Source: Rahnella woolbedingensis (lineage in GTDB: Bacteria; Pseudomonadota; Gammaproteobacteria; Enterobacterales; Enterobacteriaceae). Taken from it: DNA of 46,325 nucleotides. The position numbers and the translations under genes are program-made. The stretch spans positions 1 through 46,325 of the forward strand of contig NZ_RAHH01000037.1 of NCBI RefSeq assembly GCF_003602095.1, written 5' to 3'. The notes beneath the pieces are model-generated. The model was not told where the DNA came from and made no database searches. It worked only from the letters and a program-made list of their open reading frames with translations. Shown piece by piece: positions 19,067 to 28,493 of the stretch; positions within the stretch are counted from its first letter, which is position 1; the number at the start of each line of letters is the position of its first letter.

Positions 19067-20156
19067 TTACGGCACACAGCTCGATGAGCTGAAAATTAAC
19101 TGCCATGATCCCCGTCATCGCAATGAATTTCTGCTGCTGAGCAACAGCGTCAACAGTTGGAAAATGCACGTTCATGACCGGTCGTGGTGGCTGTTGCAGG
19201 AAAACATGTGTCTGGAGCTCTTTCAGCGCTTTGGCTACGACTTGCAAAGTGGCGTATGGTTTTGCCTGATAAGCTGTCAGCGTCACGGTTGGGCAGGTAT
19301 TGCTAATGCCACGCTATTGCTTGCCGAGGCTTTTACCAGGAAACAGCGCCAGTGCTGGCCCCCTCTGGCGGCAACAGATCTGCGCCAGCAAATCATCGAA
19401 TGGTACTGCACCTACTCTGCTACCAGTATTTATGGTTTACCCGTGCGAAATGTCGACGCGACAGTCCTCCAGCAACTGGAAGATGCTGTGTCGGTATTAC
19501 TTGCACAGGCGGTGAACCTGCAGTCTCGCAGCCAGACTACGCTACGCAGCCTCCAGGACTACCTGCATGCCAGCAGGCAATCGCTACAAAAACGCGCGTT
19601 GGTAACCCAACCTGTAACCCCTTCCCCCTCCGCTGTGACTGCCGTTCACCCATCGCAAGTGGAGCAAACAACATTTTCATCGCCACGTCCGTGGAAGGCG
19701 TTGATCCTAACTGGAGCCACCAGTGTTATCTTAACTCTTGCGGTCGTCAGTGCCATACAATGGCTGGGAAGTCCTTCTGCAGCCATCAGTTTAAATAAAA
19801 TATGGCCAGGTAATTTCATATCAAGAAGCTGGCAAAATAAGCTGGCGGAACAAACTACCAGCTTGCCGACTATAAACAGTTGGGCACGGGTAAAGAGTCA
19901 GTTAGATAATTTAGAGCAACGTCTGCTAGACGCTGAGCAAAAACGCAAACCCTATATGACGATCTCTGAGCTAAAAACCGAGATTTATAATATGAGGCAA
20001 ACCCTGCAACAAGGAGGAGAACCAGTACAAGCTCAGTTGGATGATTTGCAAATAAAAATTGATAACAAACAACCGGTGAGCGCTGCAGAGATAAATGTTG
20101 TATCACAACATCTTGATGCGTTAAATAGTCGTTTAGTCCAGCTTAGGAATAAATGA
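19053..20156 (+). CDS. vasL: T6SS accessory protein VasL (TssA-related)
   Basis: This 367-residue protein has an ImpA_N-like N-terminal region (about 10-110, with the SWWLLQENMCLELFQRFGYDLQ stretch typical of VasL). A Pro/Ser-rich linker follows (about 185-210), then one membrane span (about 214-235) and a helical C-terminus with coiled-coil character (about 265-365). VasL-type proteins are TssA relatives tied to the membrane that help organise sheath extension or end-stop. It is the last gene of the operon and starts inside tssH. Confidence is high for family and lower for exact role. Confidence 0.87.
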   Translation: MTKINYGTQLDELKINCHDPRHRNEFLLLSNSVNSWKMHVHDRSWWLLQENMCLELFQRFGYDLQSGVWFCLISCQRHGWAGIANATLLLAEAFTRKQRQCWPPLAATDLRQQIIEWYCTYSATSIYGLPVRNVDATVLQQLEDAVSVLLAQAVNLQSRSQTTLRSLQDYLHASRQSLQKRALVTQPVTPSPSAVTAVHPSQVEQTTFSSPRPWKALILTGATSVILTLAVVSAIQWLGSPSAAISLNKIWPGNFISRSWQNKLAEQTTSLPTINSWARVKSQLDNLEQRLLDAEQKRKPYMTISELKTEIYNMRQTLQQGGEPVQAQLDDLQIKIDNKQPVSAAEINVVSQHLDALNSRLVQLRNK

Positions 20157-20183
20157 TAAAGGTTTAATTCATATGGCGCATGA

Positions 20184-20414
20184 GGAGATTTACATAAAAA
20201 ATCGCATGAAGAAATTACATGGCTTACTGATGCGAATCAATTCACGCGCATTTCGATACGGATAAAGCACTCGAAAAAAAACCTTAGAGCAGTGCCTGGT
20301 GTAATGGTGCGCTCTGGCATGAGTGTAATTAATGCGAATGTGAAAATTCCTGACGGTGATGGTCTCGCTTCAATATTAAGGTATTCTTCCGGGGGGGGTA
20401 TTAAGTATGGTTAG
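20184..20414 (+). pseudogene. Start-less ORF fragment after the T6SS operon
   Basis: A 76-codon open frame runs from just after a TGA at 20181 to a TAG at 20412 with no usable start at its head. Its only Met codons are internal (20304 and 20319). The translation looks like real protein (HEEITWLTDANQFTRIS early, SVINANVKIPDGDG and SSGGGIKYG late) rather than random sequence. I recognise no family. It ends just after a G8 tract (20391-20398). Its place directly behind vasL suggests the remains of an effector, immunity or adaptor gene, but that is inference. An alternative frame with ATG at 20174 encodes only a 30-residue peptide. Confidence 0.4.
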
Positions 20415-20468
20415 GATTATGATTAATAATATGGGGTTATTTCACTTATTAATGATTTAGAATTGCGG

Positions 20469-20504
20469 ATTTTACAGCAGCTCACCGTGGAGCTGTTGTA
20501 AAAT
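20469..20504. terminator. Strong bidirectional terminator hairpin
   Basis: ATTTTACAGCAGCTC (20469-20483), loop ACCGTG, GAGCTGTTGTAAAAT (20490-20504) form a 15-bp stem with one G-T wobble and A/T-rich ends on both sides. It separates the + strand T6SS operon from the convergent - strand gene ending at 20538 and should terminate both. Confidence 0.8.
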
Positions 20505-20537
20505 ACTCTTCTATGAAATAAAAATAATTAAAGCGAG

Positions 20538-21281
20538 TTAATTGTCACTGAAATCACTAAATTTGGAACTTCTACTATTATTGGATCCGAACGAGGAAAA
20601 ACTAGAAAAATCAGATGCTCTGCGCGAATCTGCGGAGCCAGGGCCTATACTTAAACGTTCGAAGTCGTATTCCTGAAAAAGACTTTCTGGCAGAAGACGC
20701 TTTATATTAGGATATAAATTAGTCTGTCTTAAAGAAGGTGATGGTTGATAATGCCCGCTATTGTTTGCCCACGAAATTAAAGTACCAAAGCGAAAAAGCA
20801 TGTCGCCTGCGAAAAGTACATCTTCACATTTTGTCAGAGACGTGTGCCCTTCCACTTCGAACCTATCACTCGAGTTAAATGCATTATCAGCGCCTGTGCA
20901 ATTAACTCCAGACCGCCGGGAGTCATTACGACTTCCTGACAAAAACTGATTTATCGGGTCATAGGCTTTTCCGCAATAAATTTGAGAGGGGTTAGTGGCT
21001 AAGATAACAAATAAGAACCGCCCATTTAATTCTGGCTGGGGTTGTACGCCACCATTAACCGGAGATATGAAATAAAGACCACTATGTGCGCGCTGTAGAA
21101 TGAATATTTTATTACTTGCCGCTGGGGTTTGTGGGGTCGTTAGTTTAAGCCCCAGGGGCAGTAAATTTCCTTTGGCAGCATTATGACGCTTTAATAATTC
21201 CAGATTTTCACGAGTTAGGTTACGTGAAAAATACACATCCAATAGTTTGAGTTCTTTTTGGCTTAACATGATTAAATCCAT
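20538..21281 (-). CDS. Protein of unknown function, candidate effector or toxin-like
   Basis: This 247-residue protein has no signal peptide or membrane span. The central part (about 50-210) looks like one folded domain, with FYISPVNGG-like and LNGRFLFVI segments (about 70-90). A striking stretch follows: GHTSLTK, DVLFAGDMLFRFGTLISW, NNSGHYQPSPSLRQTN and IKRLLPESLF (about 141-200). From memory, the AGD...G.L..W.NNSGHY.PS pattern resembles domains at the C-termini of large secreted toxins of enteric and insect-associated bacteria, but I cannot confirm a family. The last 35 residues are low-complexity Ser/Phe/Asp. The start is uncertain: neither ATG 21281 nor 21269 has a good ribosome binding site. 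The gene converges on the T6SS operon, and its upstream DNA is very AT-rich, which suggests acquisition. Confidence 0.75.
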   Translation of the reverse strand: MDLIMLSQKELKLLDVYFSRNLTRENLELLKRHNAAKGNLLPLGLKLTTPQTPAASNKIFILQRAHSGLYFISPVNGGVQPQPELNGRFLFVILATNPSQIYCGKAYDPINQFLSGSRNDSRRSGVNCTGADNAFNSSDRFEVEGHTSLTKCEDVLFAGDMLFRFGTLISWANNSGHYQPSPSLRQTNLYPNIKRLLPESLFQEYDFERLSIGPGSADSRRASDFSSFSSFGSNNSRSSKFSDFSDN

Positions 21282-21471
21282 TTAAAATGTAACTAATTAA
21301 AATTATAACAGTAAAGTCATATCAAAATAAATACTAAAATTAAAAATTAATATATACATATCATGAATGTATGAGCTCCGATTCAAACGACAAACATACT
21401 GTCGCAAAGGGCATTGCCTTGCCAACTTTGTGCTTTCTCCAGCAAGGCGTTAGTCCGGCGAGGGCAAAGGG

Positions 21472-22176
21472 TCAAATTTTTTCCTGATTAACCCGCGCGG
21501 ACAGTTCCCGAAGGCTTTCTTTCCTTTCGCTGTAGCGGTCTGCCAGATAAGCGGTGTGTCCTTTGAGGAGCAACGTGATTTTGAACAACTCTTCTGTCAC
21601 GTCCACAATCCGGTCATACCAGGCCGATGGTTTCATGCGCCCGTCCTCGTCAAATTCCTGCCATGCTTTTGGCACGGATGACTGATTGGGAATAGTGAAC
21701 ATCCGCATCCAGCGACCAAGGATTCGCATCTGATTGACCGTATTAAAGGACTGCGACCCGCCGCTCACCTGCATCACTGCCAGCGTCTTGCCTTGCGAAG
21801 GACGCACCGCGCCTTCACTGAGCGGTATCCAGTCGATCTGCGCTTTCATCACTGAACTCATGGCGCCGTGTCTTTCCGGAGAACTCCAGACCATTCCGTC
21901 ACACCACCGGACTAGCTCCCTTAATTCGAGCACTTTCGGATGAGTATGCGGCGCATCATCAGGCAACGGCAAACCGGAAGGGTTAAACATTTTCACTTCA
22001 GCGCCCATTTTTGTCAGCAACCGCCCCGCTTCTTCAGCGACGAAACGGCTGTAGGAACGCTCACGCACTGAACCGTAGAGGATGAGAATTCGGGGGCTGT
22101 CTTCGGGACTGCACTCAAGTTTGCTGGCAATGGCGTCGTCAAAACACGCCTGTTTGATTGCAGGTAAATGCGTCAT
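21472..22176 (-). CDS. arsH: NADPH-dependent FMN reductase / organoarsenical oxidase ArsH
   Basis: This 234-residue flavoprotein of the ArsH family has the FMN phosphate-binding motif [10 protein letters not shown] (35-44), the [20 protein letters not shown] segment (about 97-116), and [14 protein letters not shown]. ArsH proteins use NADPH and FMN and oxidise trivalent methyl- and aromatic arsenicals to less toxic pentavalent forms. It acts in the cytoplasm. It is transcribed divergently from arsR, with GGAAAA in front of its ATG, and the shared intergenic palindromes suggest joint control by ArsR. Confidence 0.95.
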   Translation of the reverse strand: MTHLPAIKQACFDDAIASKLECSPEDSPRILILYGSVRERSYSRFVAEEAGRLLTKMGAEVKMFNPSGLPLPDDAPHTHPKVLELRELVRWCDGMVWSSPERHGAMSSVMKAQIDWIPLSEGAVRPSQGKTLAVMQVSGGSQSFNTVNQMRILGRWMRMFTIPNQSSVPKAWQEFDEDGRMKPSAWYDRIVDVTEELFKITLLLKGHTAYLADRYSERKESLRELSARVNQEKI

Positions 22177-22214
22177 AAAAATTTTCCGTTTCGTAAGTTA
22201 TGCTTTAAAACCTA

Positions 22215-22236
22215 ACATATATGTAATAACATATGT
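22215..22236. promoter_or_regulatory. Palindromes in the arsH-arsR intergenic region, likely ArsR operator
   Basis: ACATATATGT (22215-22224) and ACATATGT (22229-22236) are two perfect palindromes 4 bases apart between the divergent arsH and arsR starts. A related ACATGT-centred sequence (about 22595-22612) lies between arsR and arsB. ArsR-family repressors bind short dyads at this position and release them on arsenite binding. The exact operator is inferred. Confidence 0.55.
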
Positions 22237-22262
22237 ATAAATACTTCATATCGAGGTTTGCT

Positions 22263-22583
22263 ATGTTACTCCCGGTTCAGCTTTTTAAACTCCTTGCCGA
22301 TGAAACCCGCTCAACCATCGTGATGCTTCTGCGGGAATCGGGTGAGCTGTGTGTCTGTGATATTTGTGCAGCAACGGAAGAGTCTCAGCCCAAAATATCG
22401 CGTCATATGGCCATGTTACGTGAGGCCGGAATGGTTATTGATCGACGTGAAGGGAAATGGGTGCATTACCGTCTGTCACCTCATATACCTGCCTGGGCTG
22501 CGGCCATTATTGATTGTGCATGGAATTGTGAAAGAGAGAACGTGCGCAAAAAACTCGCCAGCGCGGCCTCAGTTTCTTGCTGA
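22263..22583 (+). CDS. arsR: Arsenite-responsive repressor ArsR
   Basis: This 106-residue winged-helix repressor of the ArsR/SmtB family has the arsenite-binding motif ELCVCDIC (residues 28-35, cysteines 30, 32 and 35) at the start of the recognition helix region, as in the plasmid and E. coli ArsR type. The recognition helix follows (SQPKISRHMAMLREAG). I place the start at 22263 because GAGG lies 6 bases upstream; the in-frame ATG at 22233 sits in the operator palindromes. It is the first gene of arsR-arsB-arsC and should repress it and probably arsH. Confidence 0.95.
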   Translation: MLLPVQLFKLLADETRSTIVMLLRESGELCVCDICAATEESQPKISRHMAMLREAGMVIDRREGKWVHYRLSPHIPAWAAAIIDCAWNCERENVRKKLASAASVSC

Positions 22584-22629
22584 ATATGAATAAACACATG
22601 TATTTATGTGAATGTATAAGGGGTCTCTG

Positions 22630-23919
22630 ATGTTACTGGCGGGTGCCATTTTTGTATTCACCCTGATTCTGGTTATCTGGCAGCCCAGAGGGCTGGGGAT
22701 TGGCTGGAGTGCTGCGCTGGGAGCCGGTCTGGCATTGCTGACAGGTGTAGTTCATCTGGCTGATATTCCGATTGTCTGGCAGATTGTCTGGAATGCGACC
22801 GCGACCTTTATCGCCGTGATCATCATCAGTCTGTTGCTCGATGAATCAGGTTTTTTTGAGTGGGCGGCACTGCATGTTGCCCGCCTCGGCAATGGCCGGG
22901 GGCGACTACTCTTTACCTTGATTGTTCTGCTTGGCGCGATGGTCGCTGCATTATTCGCTAATGATGGTGCCGCGCTTATTCTGACGCCCATCGTTATTGC
23001 GATGTTGCTGGCACTCGGATTCAGTCAGCGGGCAACGTTAGCTTTTGTTATGGCCGCAGGTTTTATTGCCGATGCTGCCAGTCTGCCGCTGATTGTCTCG
23101 AATCTGGTCAATATCGTGTCGGCGGATTTCTTTAAACTCGGATTTTCTGAATATGCCGCCGTAATGGTGCCGGTCAATCTGGCGGCTATCGCGGCAACAT
23201 TGGTGATGTTGCACCTGTTTTTCCGCAAAGATATTCCTGCTTTTTACGATGTCGCGCTGTTGAAAGAGCCGAAAGCCGCTATCCGTGATATCGGAACCTT
23301 TAAAACCGGCTGGATAGTTCTGGTTTTACTGCTGGTGGGATTCTTTGCTCTGGAGCCACTGGGTGTGCCGGTCAGTCTGGTTGCCGCTGCGGGCGCCCTG
23401 CTTTTGCTGGCTGTTGCGAAGAAAGGGCATGCCATTAACACCGGCAAAGTGATACGTGGCGCGCCGTGGCAAATCGTGATTTTCTCGCTGGGCATGTATC
23501 TGGTGGTCTATGGATTACGCAACGCCGGGCTGACCCACTATCTTTCCTCACTGCTAAATGCTCTCTCGGATCAGGGGTTATGGGTAGCCACTCTGGGAAC
23601 GGGTTTCCTCACGGCTTTTCTGTCATCCGTTATGAATAATATGCCCACTGTTCTTATCGGCGCACTGTCTGTTGATGGCAGCACAGCGACCGGCGTCATC
23701 AGGCAGGCACTGATTTACGCCAATGCGATAGGCAGCGATCTGGGGCCCAAAATCACACCGATTGGCAGTCTGGCAACTTTGCTGTGGCTGCATGTTTTGT
23801 CGCAGAAAAATATCAAAATCACCTGGGGATATTACTTTCGGGTGGGCGTGGTCATGACTGTTCCGGTGTTGTTCGTCACGCTTGCCGCGCTGGTGTTGCG
23901 GCTCTCTGTCACTTTCTAA
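22630..23919 (+). CDS. arsB: Arsenite efflux permease ArsB
   Basis: This 429-residue inner-membrane arsenite/proton antiporter has exactly the length of the E. coli protein. It has about 12 hydrophobic spans and the family's [33 protein letters not shown] and [13 protein letters not shown] segments. It exports As(III) and Sb(III) and needs no ArsA ATPase, none of which is present here. The start at 22630 has AAGGGG 6 bases upstream; the ATG at 22612 would add six residues without a site. It lies between arsR and arsC in one operon. Confidence 0.97.
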   Translation: MLLAGAIFVFTLILVIWQPRGLGIGWSAALGAGLALLTGVVHLADIPIVWQIVWNATATFIAVIIISLLLDESGFFEWAALHVARLGNGRGRLLFTLIVLLGAMVAALFANDGAALILTPIVIAMLLALGFSQRATLAFVMAAGFIADAASLPLIVSNLVNIVSADFFKLGFSEYAAVMVPVNLAAIAATLVMLHLFFRKDIPAFYDVALLKEPKAAIRDIGTFKTGWIVLVLLLVGFFALEPLGVPVSLVAAAGALLLLAVAKKGHAINTGKVIRGAPWQIVIFSLGMYLVVYGLRNAGLTHYLSSLLNALSDQGLWVATLGTGFLTAFLSSVMNNMPTVLIGALSVDGSTATGVIRQALIYANAIGSDLGPKITPIGSLATLLWLHVLSQKNIKITWGYYFRVGVVMTVPVLFVTLAALVLRLSVTF

Positions 23920-23931
23920 TGAGATACCGAT

Positions 23932-24366
23932 ATGAGCAAAATTACTATCTATCACAACCCGGCTTGCGGCACGTCCCGTAACACGCTGGAAATGATCCGC
24001 AACAGCGGCAATGAACCGAGTATTATTTACTATCTCGATACCCCTCCATTGCATGATGAACTGAAAAAACTGATTGCAGATATGGGCATTACGGTGCGTG
24101 CATTGCTGCGAAAGAACGTTGAGCCTTATGAGCATCTGGGGCTGGCAGAGGATGTTTTCACCGATGAACAGCTGATTAATTATATGTTGCAGCATCCCAT
24201 TCTCATCAATCGTCCGATTGTGGTGACGCCCCTGGGAACCCGGCTATGTCGTCCGTCTGAGGAGGTGCTGGGCATTTTGCCTGATGCGCAACGCGGTGCG
24301 TTGACTAAAGAAGACGGCGAGCAGGTGGTGGATGGTGAGGGGAAACAAATCAGTAAGCACAGTTAA
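23932..24366 (+). CDS. arsC: Glutaredoxin-dependent arsenate reductase ArsC
   Basis: This 144-residue ArsC of the Grx-linked (R773/E. coli) class reduces As(V) to As(III) for export by ArsB. The catalytic Cys12 is in NPACGTSRNT. The three arginines that bind arsenate are all present (R60, R94, R107), with INRPIVVTPLGTRLCRP intact. It starts 12 bases after arsB, and no arsD or arsA is seen. No clear terminator hairpin follows. Confidence 0.97.
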   Translation: MSKITIYHNPACGTSRNTLEMIRNSGNEPSIIYYLDTPPLHDELKKLIADMGITVRALLRKNVEPYEHLGLAEDVFTDEQLINYMLQHPILINRPIVVTPLGTRLCRPSEEVLGILPDAQRGALTKEDGEQVVDGEGKQISKHS

Positions 24367-24498
24367 AATCTGGCAGTTCTAAAACGCTATCGTTTACGCT
24401 AATGTTATGAAATTGTATGGCTCCCCTGTTTCATCTATATTTAAAGCCAGAAGACGCTTCATATATCAGCACGTTGAGCTTCCCTGAAAACAAATAAT

Positions 24499-24506
24499 GG
24501 GGGGGG
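24499..24506 (+). repeat. G8 tract in the leader of the hybrid kinase gene
   Basis: Eight consecutive G residues lie 18 bases before the ATG at 24525 and about 9 bases before its GGAG site. A second G8 tract is at 20391-20398. Runs of this length can change by slippage and so could modulate expression between cells; whether this one does is unknown. Confidence 0.6.
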
Positions 24507-24524
24507 AATGTTCACGGAGAATCT

Positions 24525-27500
24525 ATGTTGAAATACCCGAATATCCGTGAACAAAACTGGCCAGCTGCCGGCCTGAGACACGTTGTTATTTTTCTGATTC
24601 TAGGGCTGCTTTTCTGCTGCAACCCCTTATCTGCCGCTCCGCTTGCGTTAACTCTTTTACCTCATACCTCCGCCAGCGCGGTCGAGCTGGAAAAAAATGC
24701 GGCCTACACCCACTGGCTGACACTGCATCCGGTTTTACGCGTCGGGGTTGTGGCACCTGCGCATCCTCCTTTTCAGGTCAATATTGATCCGAAAGATTTT
24801 GAGTGACTGACGGCAGATTATCTGGCCTTACTGGCATCCGCGCTCGGCGTGAAATTCCATATTTTACAATATCCCGACCGGCAGGCTGTCGTTGCGGCGT
24901 TAGGATCATCTGACGTTGATATGATTACCGGGGATCAGCCACTGGCGCAGGCCCATCCTTCGCTGATAGCGACGAACCCCTATCTTGAGGATCACGCTGT
25001 GCTCGCCAGCCAGATTCCGGTAGCAAAAAACGAGACATTGCGCGGGAAAACGCTGGTGTATGTTGGCGATGAAAAGCTGCGAACTGCCCTTGATAAAGCT
25101 TATCCGCAGGCAAAAAGGGTCGCGCAAACGGACTATTACACCGCGATGGCATCGGTCGCCAATAACGAAAATGTGGTGATGTGGGCTAACTATGTCACCG
25201 CTGAAGAGATAAACCGGCGTATTTACGATAACCGGTTAATTTTGTCGCCGGATGACGTGATGCCGGTTCAGGATCTGCACTTTATCACCCGGCAGGATTT
25301 ACCGGAACTGGCGGCTGCCATTAATGCGGCGCTGGAAAATATCAGCACGCAAACGCGCAGTCGTATTGCCCAGACCTGGGGGCTGAGTCCGGTCACGACC
25401 GGGCAAGTCGAAACGCCGGTGCAAACCGCAGAGGAGCGTGACTGGATTGCCCGTCATCCGGTGGTGCAGGTGCTTGTCGTCAACACTCATATTCCGCTGA
25501 CGTACATCAACGATGACGGAGAAGAAAGTGGTTATACCATCTCGTTGCTGAAAAAAATCGGGGAACAAAACGGCATCACATTTCGCTGGCAGGCTTTCCG
25601 CAATGTGACAGAAATGCGCGCACAGATCAAAAAGGCCCCTGACTCGCTGATTGCTGCTGCTGACGCTTCTGCCAATGAAGATGCTGACATCATTTTTTCC
25701 CGTCCATATCAGATTTCAAACTGGGTTCTGGTGACCCGAAAAAACTTTCCGGCGGTCACCTCTCTGGCTGAGATGCAGGGGAAGAAAGTGGCGGTGTTCA
25801 CCGGCAGTTATTATCTGCCCGCACTGCGTGAACAGTTTCCGCAAGTTGAGTTCGTTGAAGATGATTTTTCGCTGGAAACCGCGCTTTCGCTTCTGACTCA
25901 CCGGCTTGATGGCGCGATAGTGCCGCAAACCGCCGCCAATTTTGTGCTGAAAAGTTACCTTGAGGATCGTTTTCGCATAGCCCTCACCCTGCTCGTTCAG
26001 CCGCTGCGGCTGGCGATGGCCACCAGCGCCAGAAATAAGCCGCTGATCTCCGTTATTGATAAAGCGTTGCGCGAAGTACCGCCCCGCGCGATGGATGCAC
26101 AACTGACCGGCTGGCAGATGCGCTATGCGCTGGAACGCTTTGAAATCTGGGGGCGCTACCGCACTGCTATTATTATCGCCTCGGCGGTGCTCATTGTGAT
26201 TGCACTGCTGCTGGCATTTTATTTCTGGCGTAACCGCTTTCTGAAACGCAACCTCGCAATGCAGCAAAAACTACAAAATGAACTGGAAGCCGCTAAAAGA
26301 CAGGTGGAAAAAGCCAGTGAATCCAAAAGCGTATTCCTTTCGCAAATGAGCCATGAAATCCGCACGCCGATGAGTGCTTTGACCGGCCTGCTGGAGCTGG
26401 AAAATATTGGCCAGTCCTCGCCGGAGCAGCGTCGAAATAACATCGCCGTCGCCTGGGAATCCTCAAAATCGTTACTGATGCTGGTGGGCGATATTCTTGA
26501 TATGGCAAAAATCGAATCCGGGACTTTTACCGTACGCAGCGTGCCGGTTTCTCTGAAAGAAATGCTTAACAGTGTCAGCACGTTATTTCGTCACAGTGCG
26601 GAAGAAAAAGGGCTGACTTTGCAATCTCAGCTCGATGTGCAGGCTGACCGCATTCTTTTTGATCCGCTGATGCTTCAACAAATCGCCTCCAACTTGCTGA
26701 GTAACGCCATCAAATTCACCCCGCACGGCGAGGTGGAAATCATCATTTATCAGACCAAAACGGTCAGCGACAACCAAAATGAATATGTGCTGGAAGTCTG
26801 TGATTCCGGCCCCGGATTAACCGCAGAGCAGCAAACTGCCATCTTCGAGCCTTTCGTTCAGGTCGGATCCGCCCGGATGGCTCAGCACGGCACCGGGCTT
26901 GGGCTGAGCATTTGCCGCCAGCTTGCCGGATTACTCAGCGGTACGCTGGAAGTGGAAAGTACCTCTGGCGAAGGCACAACGTTTATTTTCCGCTTTTCTG
27001 CCCCGCCAGACCCGGGCACTCAGGCCTTGTCAGAGCAGATTGTCAGGCAGGAAACACATAATCCGCTCAATATTTTACTGGTGGACGATCACGCGCCCAA
27101 CCGGCTGTTACTGGCGCAACAGCTTGAGTTTGCCGGTCATCACACTGTGGCGGCGGAAAATGGTGAACAGGCGCTGCGGTTATGGCTGGCTGAGGAGCCG
27201 CCTTTTGACATGGTGATCACTGACTGCAATATGCCGGGAATGAGTGGCTTTGAGCTGGTTCGCCAGCTGCGCGAACATGAGACGCTGGCCGGACGTCCGC
27301 CACAGCCGATGTTTGGATTAACAGCCATGGCGGAACAAAAGGTGGTTGCGCTGGCCACCCGCGCTGGAATGACCGACTGCCTGTTTAAGCCCGTCGATCT
27401 GGCCCGCCTGTTTGCGTGCATAAGTGGTGTCGAAAGCATTAAAACCGAGCCGCCTGTTTTTCTGACGTTACACAAGCTCGCACAATCACAACCCGAAACA

Positions 27501-27809
27501 TTCCGCACGCTGATTTTGGCAGTTATTGAGAAGAATCAGCAGGACAAAGCGGCGTTAAAGCAGGCCATCACTGATGAAGATTTTGACGAAATACAGCGTA
27601 TAGCCCACAGTCTGGTTGGCGGAGCACGGATAATAGATGCAACCGCGCTGGCGGACGAATGCCAGCAAATCGAGACAGCGGCTCAGGACAAAAATTTACC
27701 CCGTATTATCTCGCTGGCCTCCGCTTGTGAAGAGCGGATAGCACAGCTGGAAAATCAACTCAGACAGGTGCTGCATGACATTGAAAAGAACCAAGCCGTT
27801 GGGCAGTAA
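24525..27809 (+). pseudogene. EvgS/BvgS-like hybrid sensor kinase with an in-frame TGA
   Basis: A 1094-codon frame encodes a BvgS-type phosphorelay kinase. It has a signal anchor (about 20-40), two periplasmic SBP_bac_3-like sensor domains and a membrane span near 550. A HisKA domain follows with SHEIRTP and phospho-His610, an HATPase domain (NLLSNAIKFTP, GTGLGLSICRQ), a receiver with Asp900 (DMVITDCNMPG) and an Hpt domain with His1028 (AHSLVGGARI). The frame is interrupted by TGA at 24804-24806, after DFE. The paralogue at 35812 has Gly at this position (RYEGMIADY versus DFE-stop-LTADY), so a Gly codon has become a stop. Translation would yield only a 93-residue stub, or restart at GTG 24849 without a signal sequence. 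The rest is undamaged, so the change is recent, read through, or an error. Confidence 0.88.
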
Positions 27810-27824
27810 ACGCAGGTTTGTGAC

Positions 27825-28448
27825 ATGAAAAAAATCTTTATTGTAGACGATCATCCCGTCTCTCAGCTTGCGGTAAAAGTCGTGGCAACGGGCAATGGTT
27901 ATGAGGTGGCAGGAACATGCGATAACGGTCGTGATGCCCTCATGTCCCTGCGAACGCTCGCGGCAGATCTGGTGGTTGTCGACATTGACATTCCCCCGCC
28001 CAACGGACTTGAAGTGATTAAACGCCTGCGTGATGAGGGGTTTGCCGGCGGTATTCTGGTACTTACCGCGCATAACGATCAGCATTTTGTGGATCGTGCG
28101 CGCACCGCCGGGGCAAATGGCTTCATCAGTAAAAATAATCAACTTGATCAACTCGCCGATGCCTTCAGGGCGGTGATGAACGGTTATGAGTTCTTTCCGC
28201 AGCGTCAGAGCCCCGCGACTGCTGTTACACCTTTACAGTCCGAGCAGGAACTGTTGAGTCTGCTGTCTAACCGTGAAGTGCAGGTGCTGGGATATATTGC
28301 CCGGGGAGAAATGCTGGTGGACATCGCAGAAAAACTGCACGTCAGCAATAAATCGGTCAGCACCTATAAACGACGGATTATGAGTAAGCTGGGCTTTAGC
28401 AAAACGCTTGAGATGATTGAATTCGCCAAACGCAATCATCTTGCCTGA
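27825..28448 (+). CDS. EvgA/BvgA-like response regulator (NarL/LuxR family)
   Basis: This 207-residue regulator has a receiver domain (1-120; acidic pocket DD8-9, phospho-acceptor Asp53 in VVDIDIP) and a LuxR-type helix-turn-helix (about 145-205; LSNREVQVLGYIARGEMLVDIAEKL, SNKSVSTYKRRIMSKLG). It follows the hybrid kinase by 15 bases and is its natural partner. It is clearly related to the regulator at 35185. It ends next to the convergent fimbrial operon, so fimbrial genes are plausible targets, though no operator was identified. Confidence 0.92.
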   Translation: MKKIFIVDDHPVSQLAVKVVATGNGYEVAGTCDNGRDALMSLRTLAADLVVVDIDIPPPNGLEVIKRLRDEGFAGGILVLTAHNDQHFVDRARTAGANGFISKNNQLDQLADAFRAVMNGYEFFPQRQSPATAVTPLQSEQELLSLLSNREVQVLGYIARGEMLVDIAEKLHVSNKSVSTYKRRIMSKLGFSKTLEMIEFAKRNHLA

Positions 28449-28457
28449 TGGTCAGAT

Positions 28458-28489
28458 TTCAGCGGATTGCCGCAAAGCGATCCGCTGAA
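28458..28489. terminator. Bidirectional terminator between regulator and fimbrial operon
   Basis: TTCAGCGGAT (28458-28467) and ATCCGCTGAA (28480-28489) are perfect inverted repeats that pair further inward to leave a loop of about six bases. The hairpin lies between two converging stop codons (28448 and 28494). It lacks a long T run, so efficiency is uncertain. Confidence 0.65.
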
Positions 28490-28493
28490 CACG

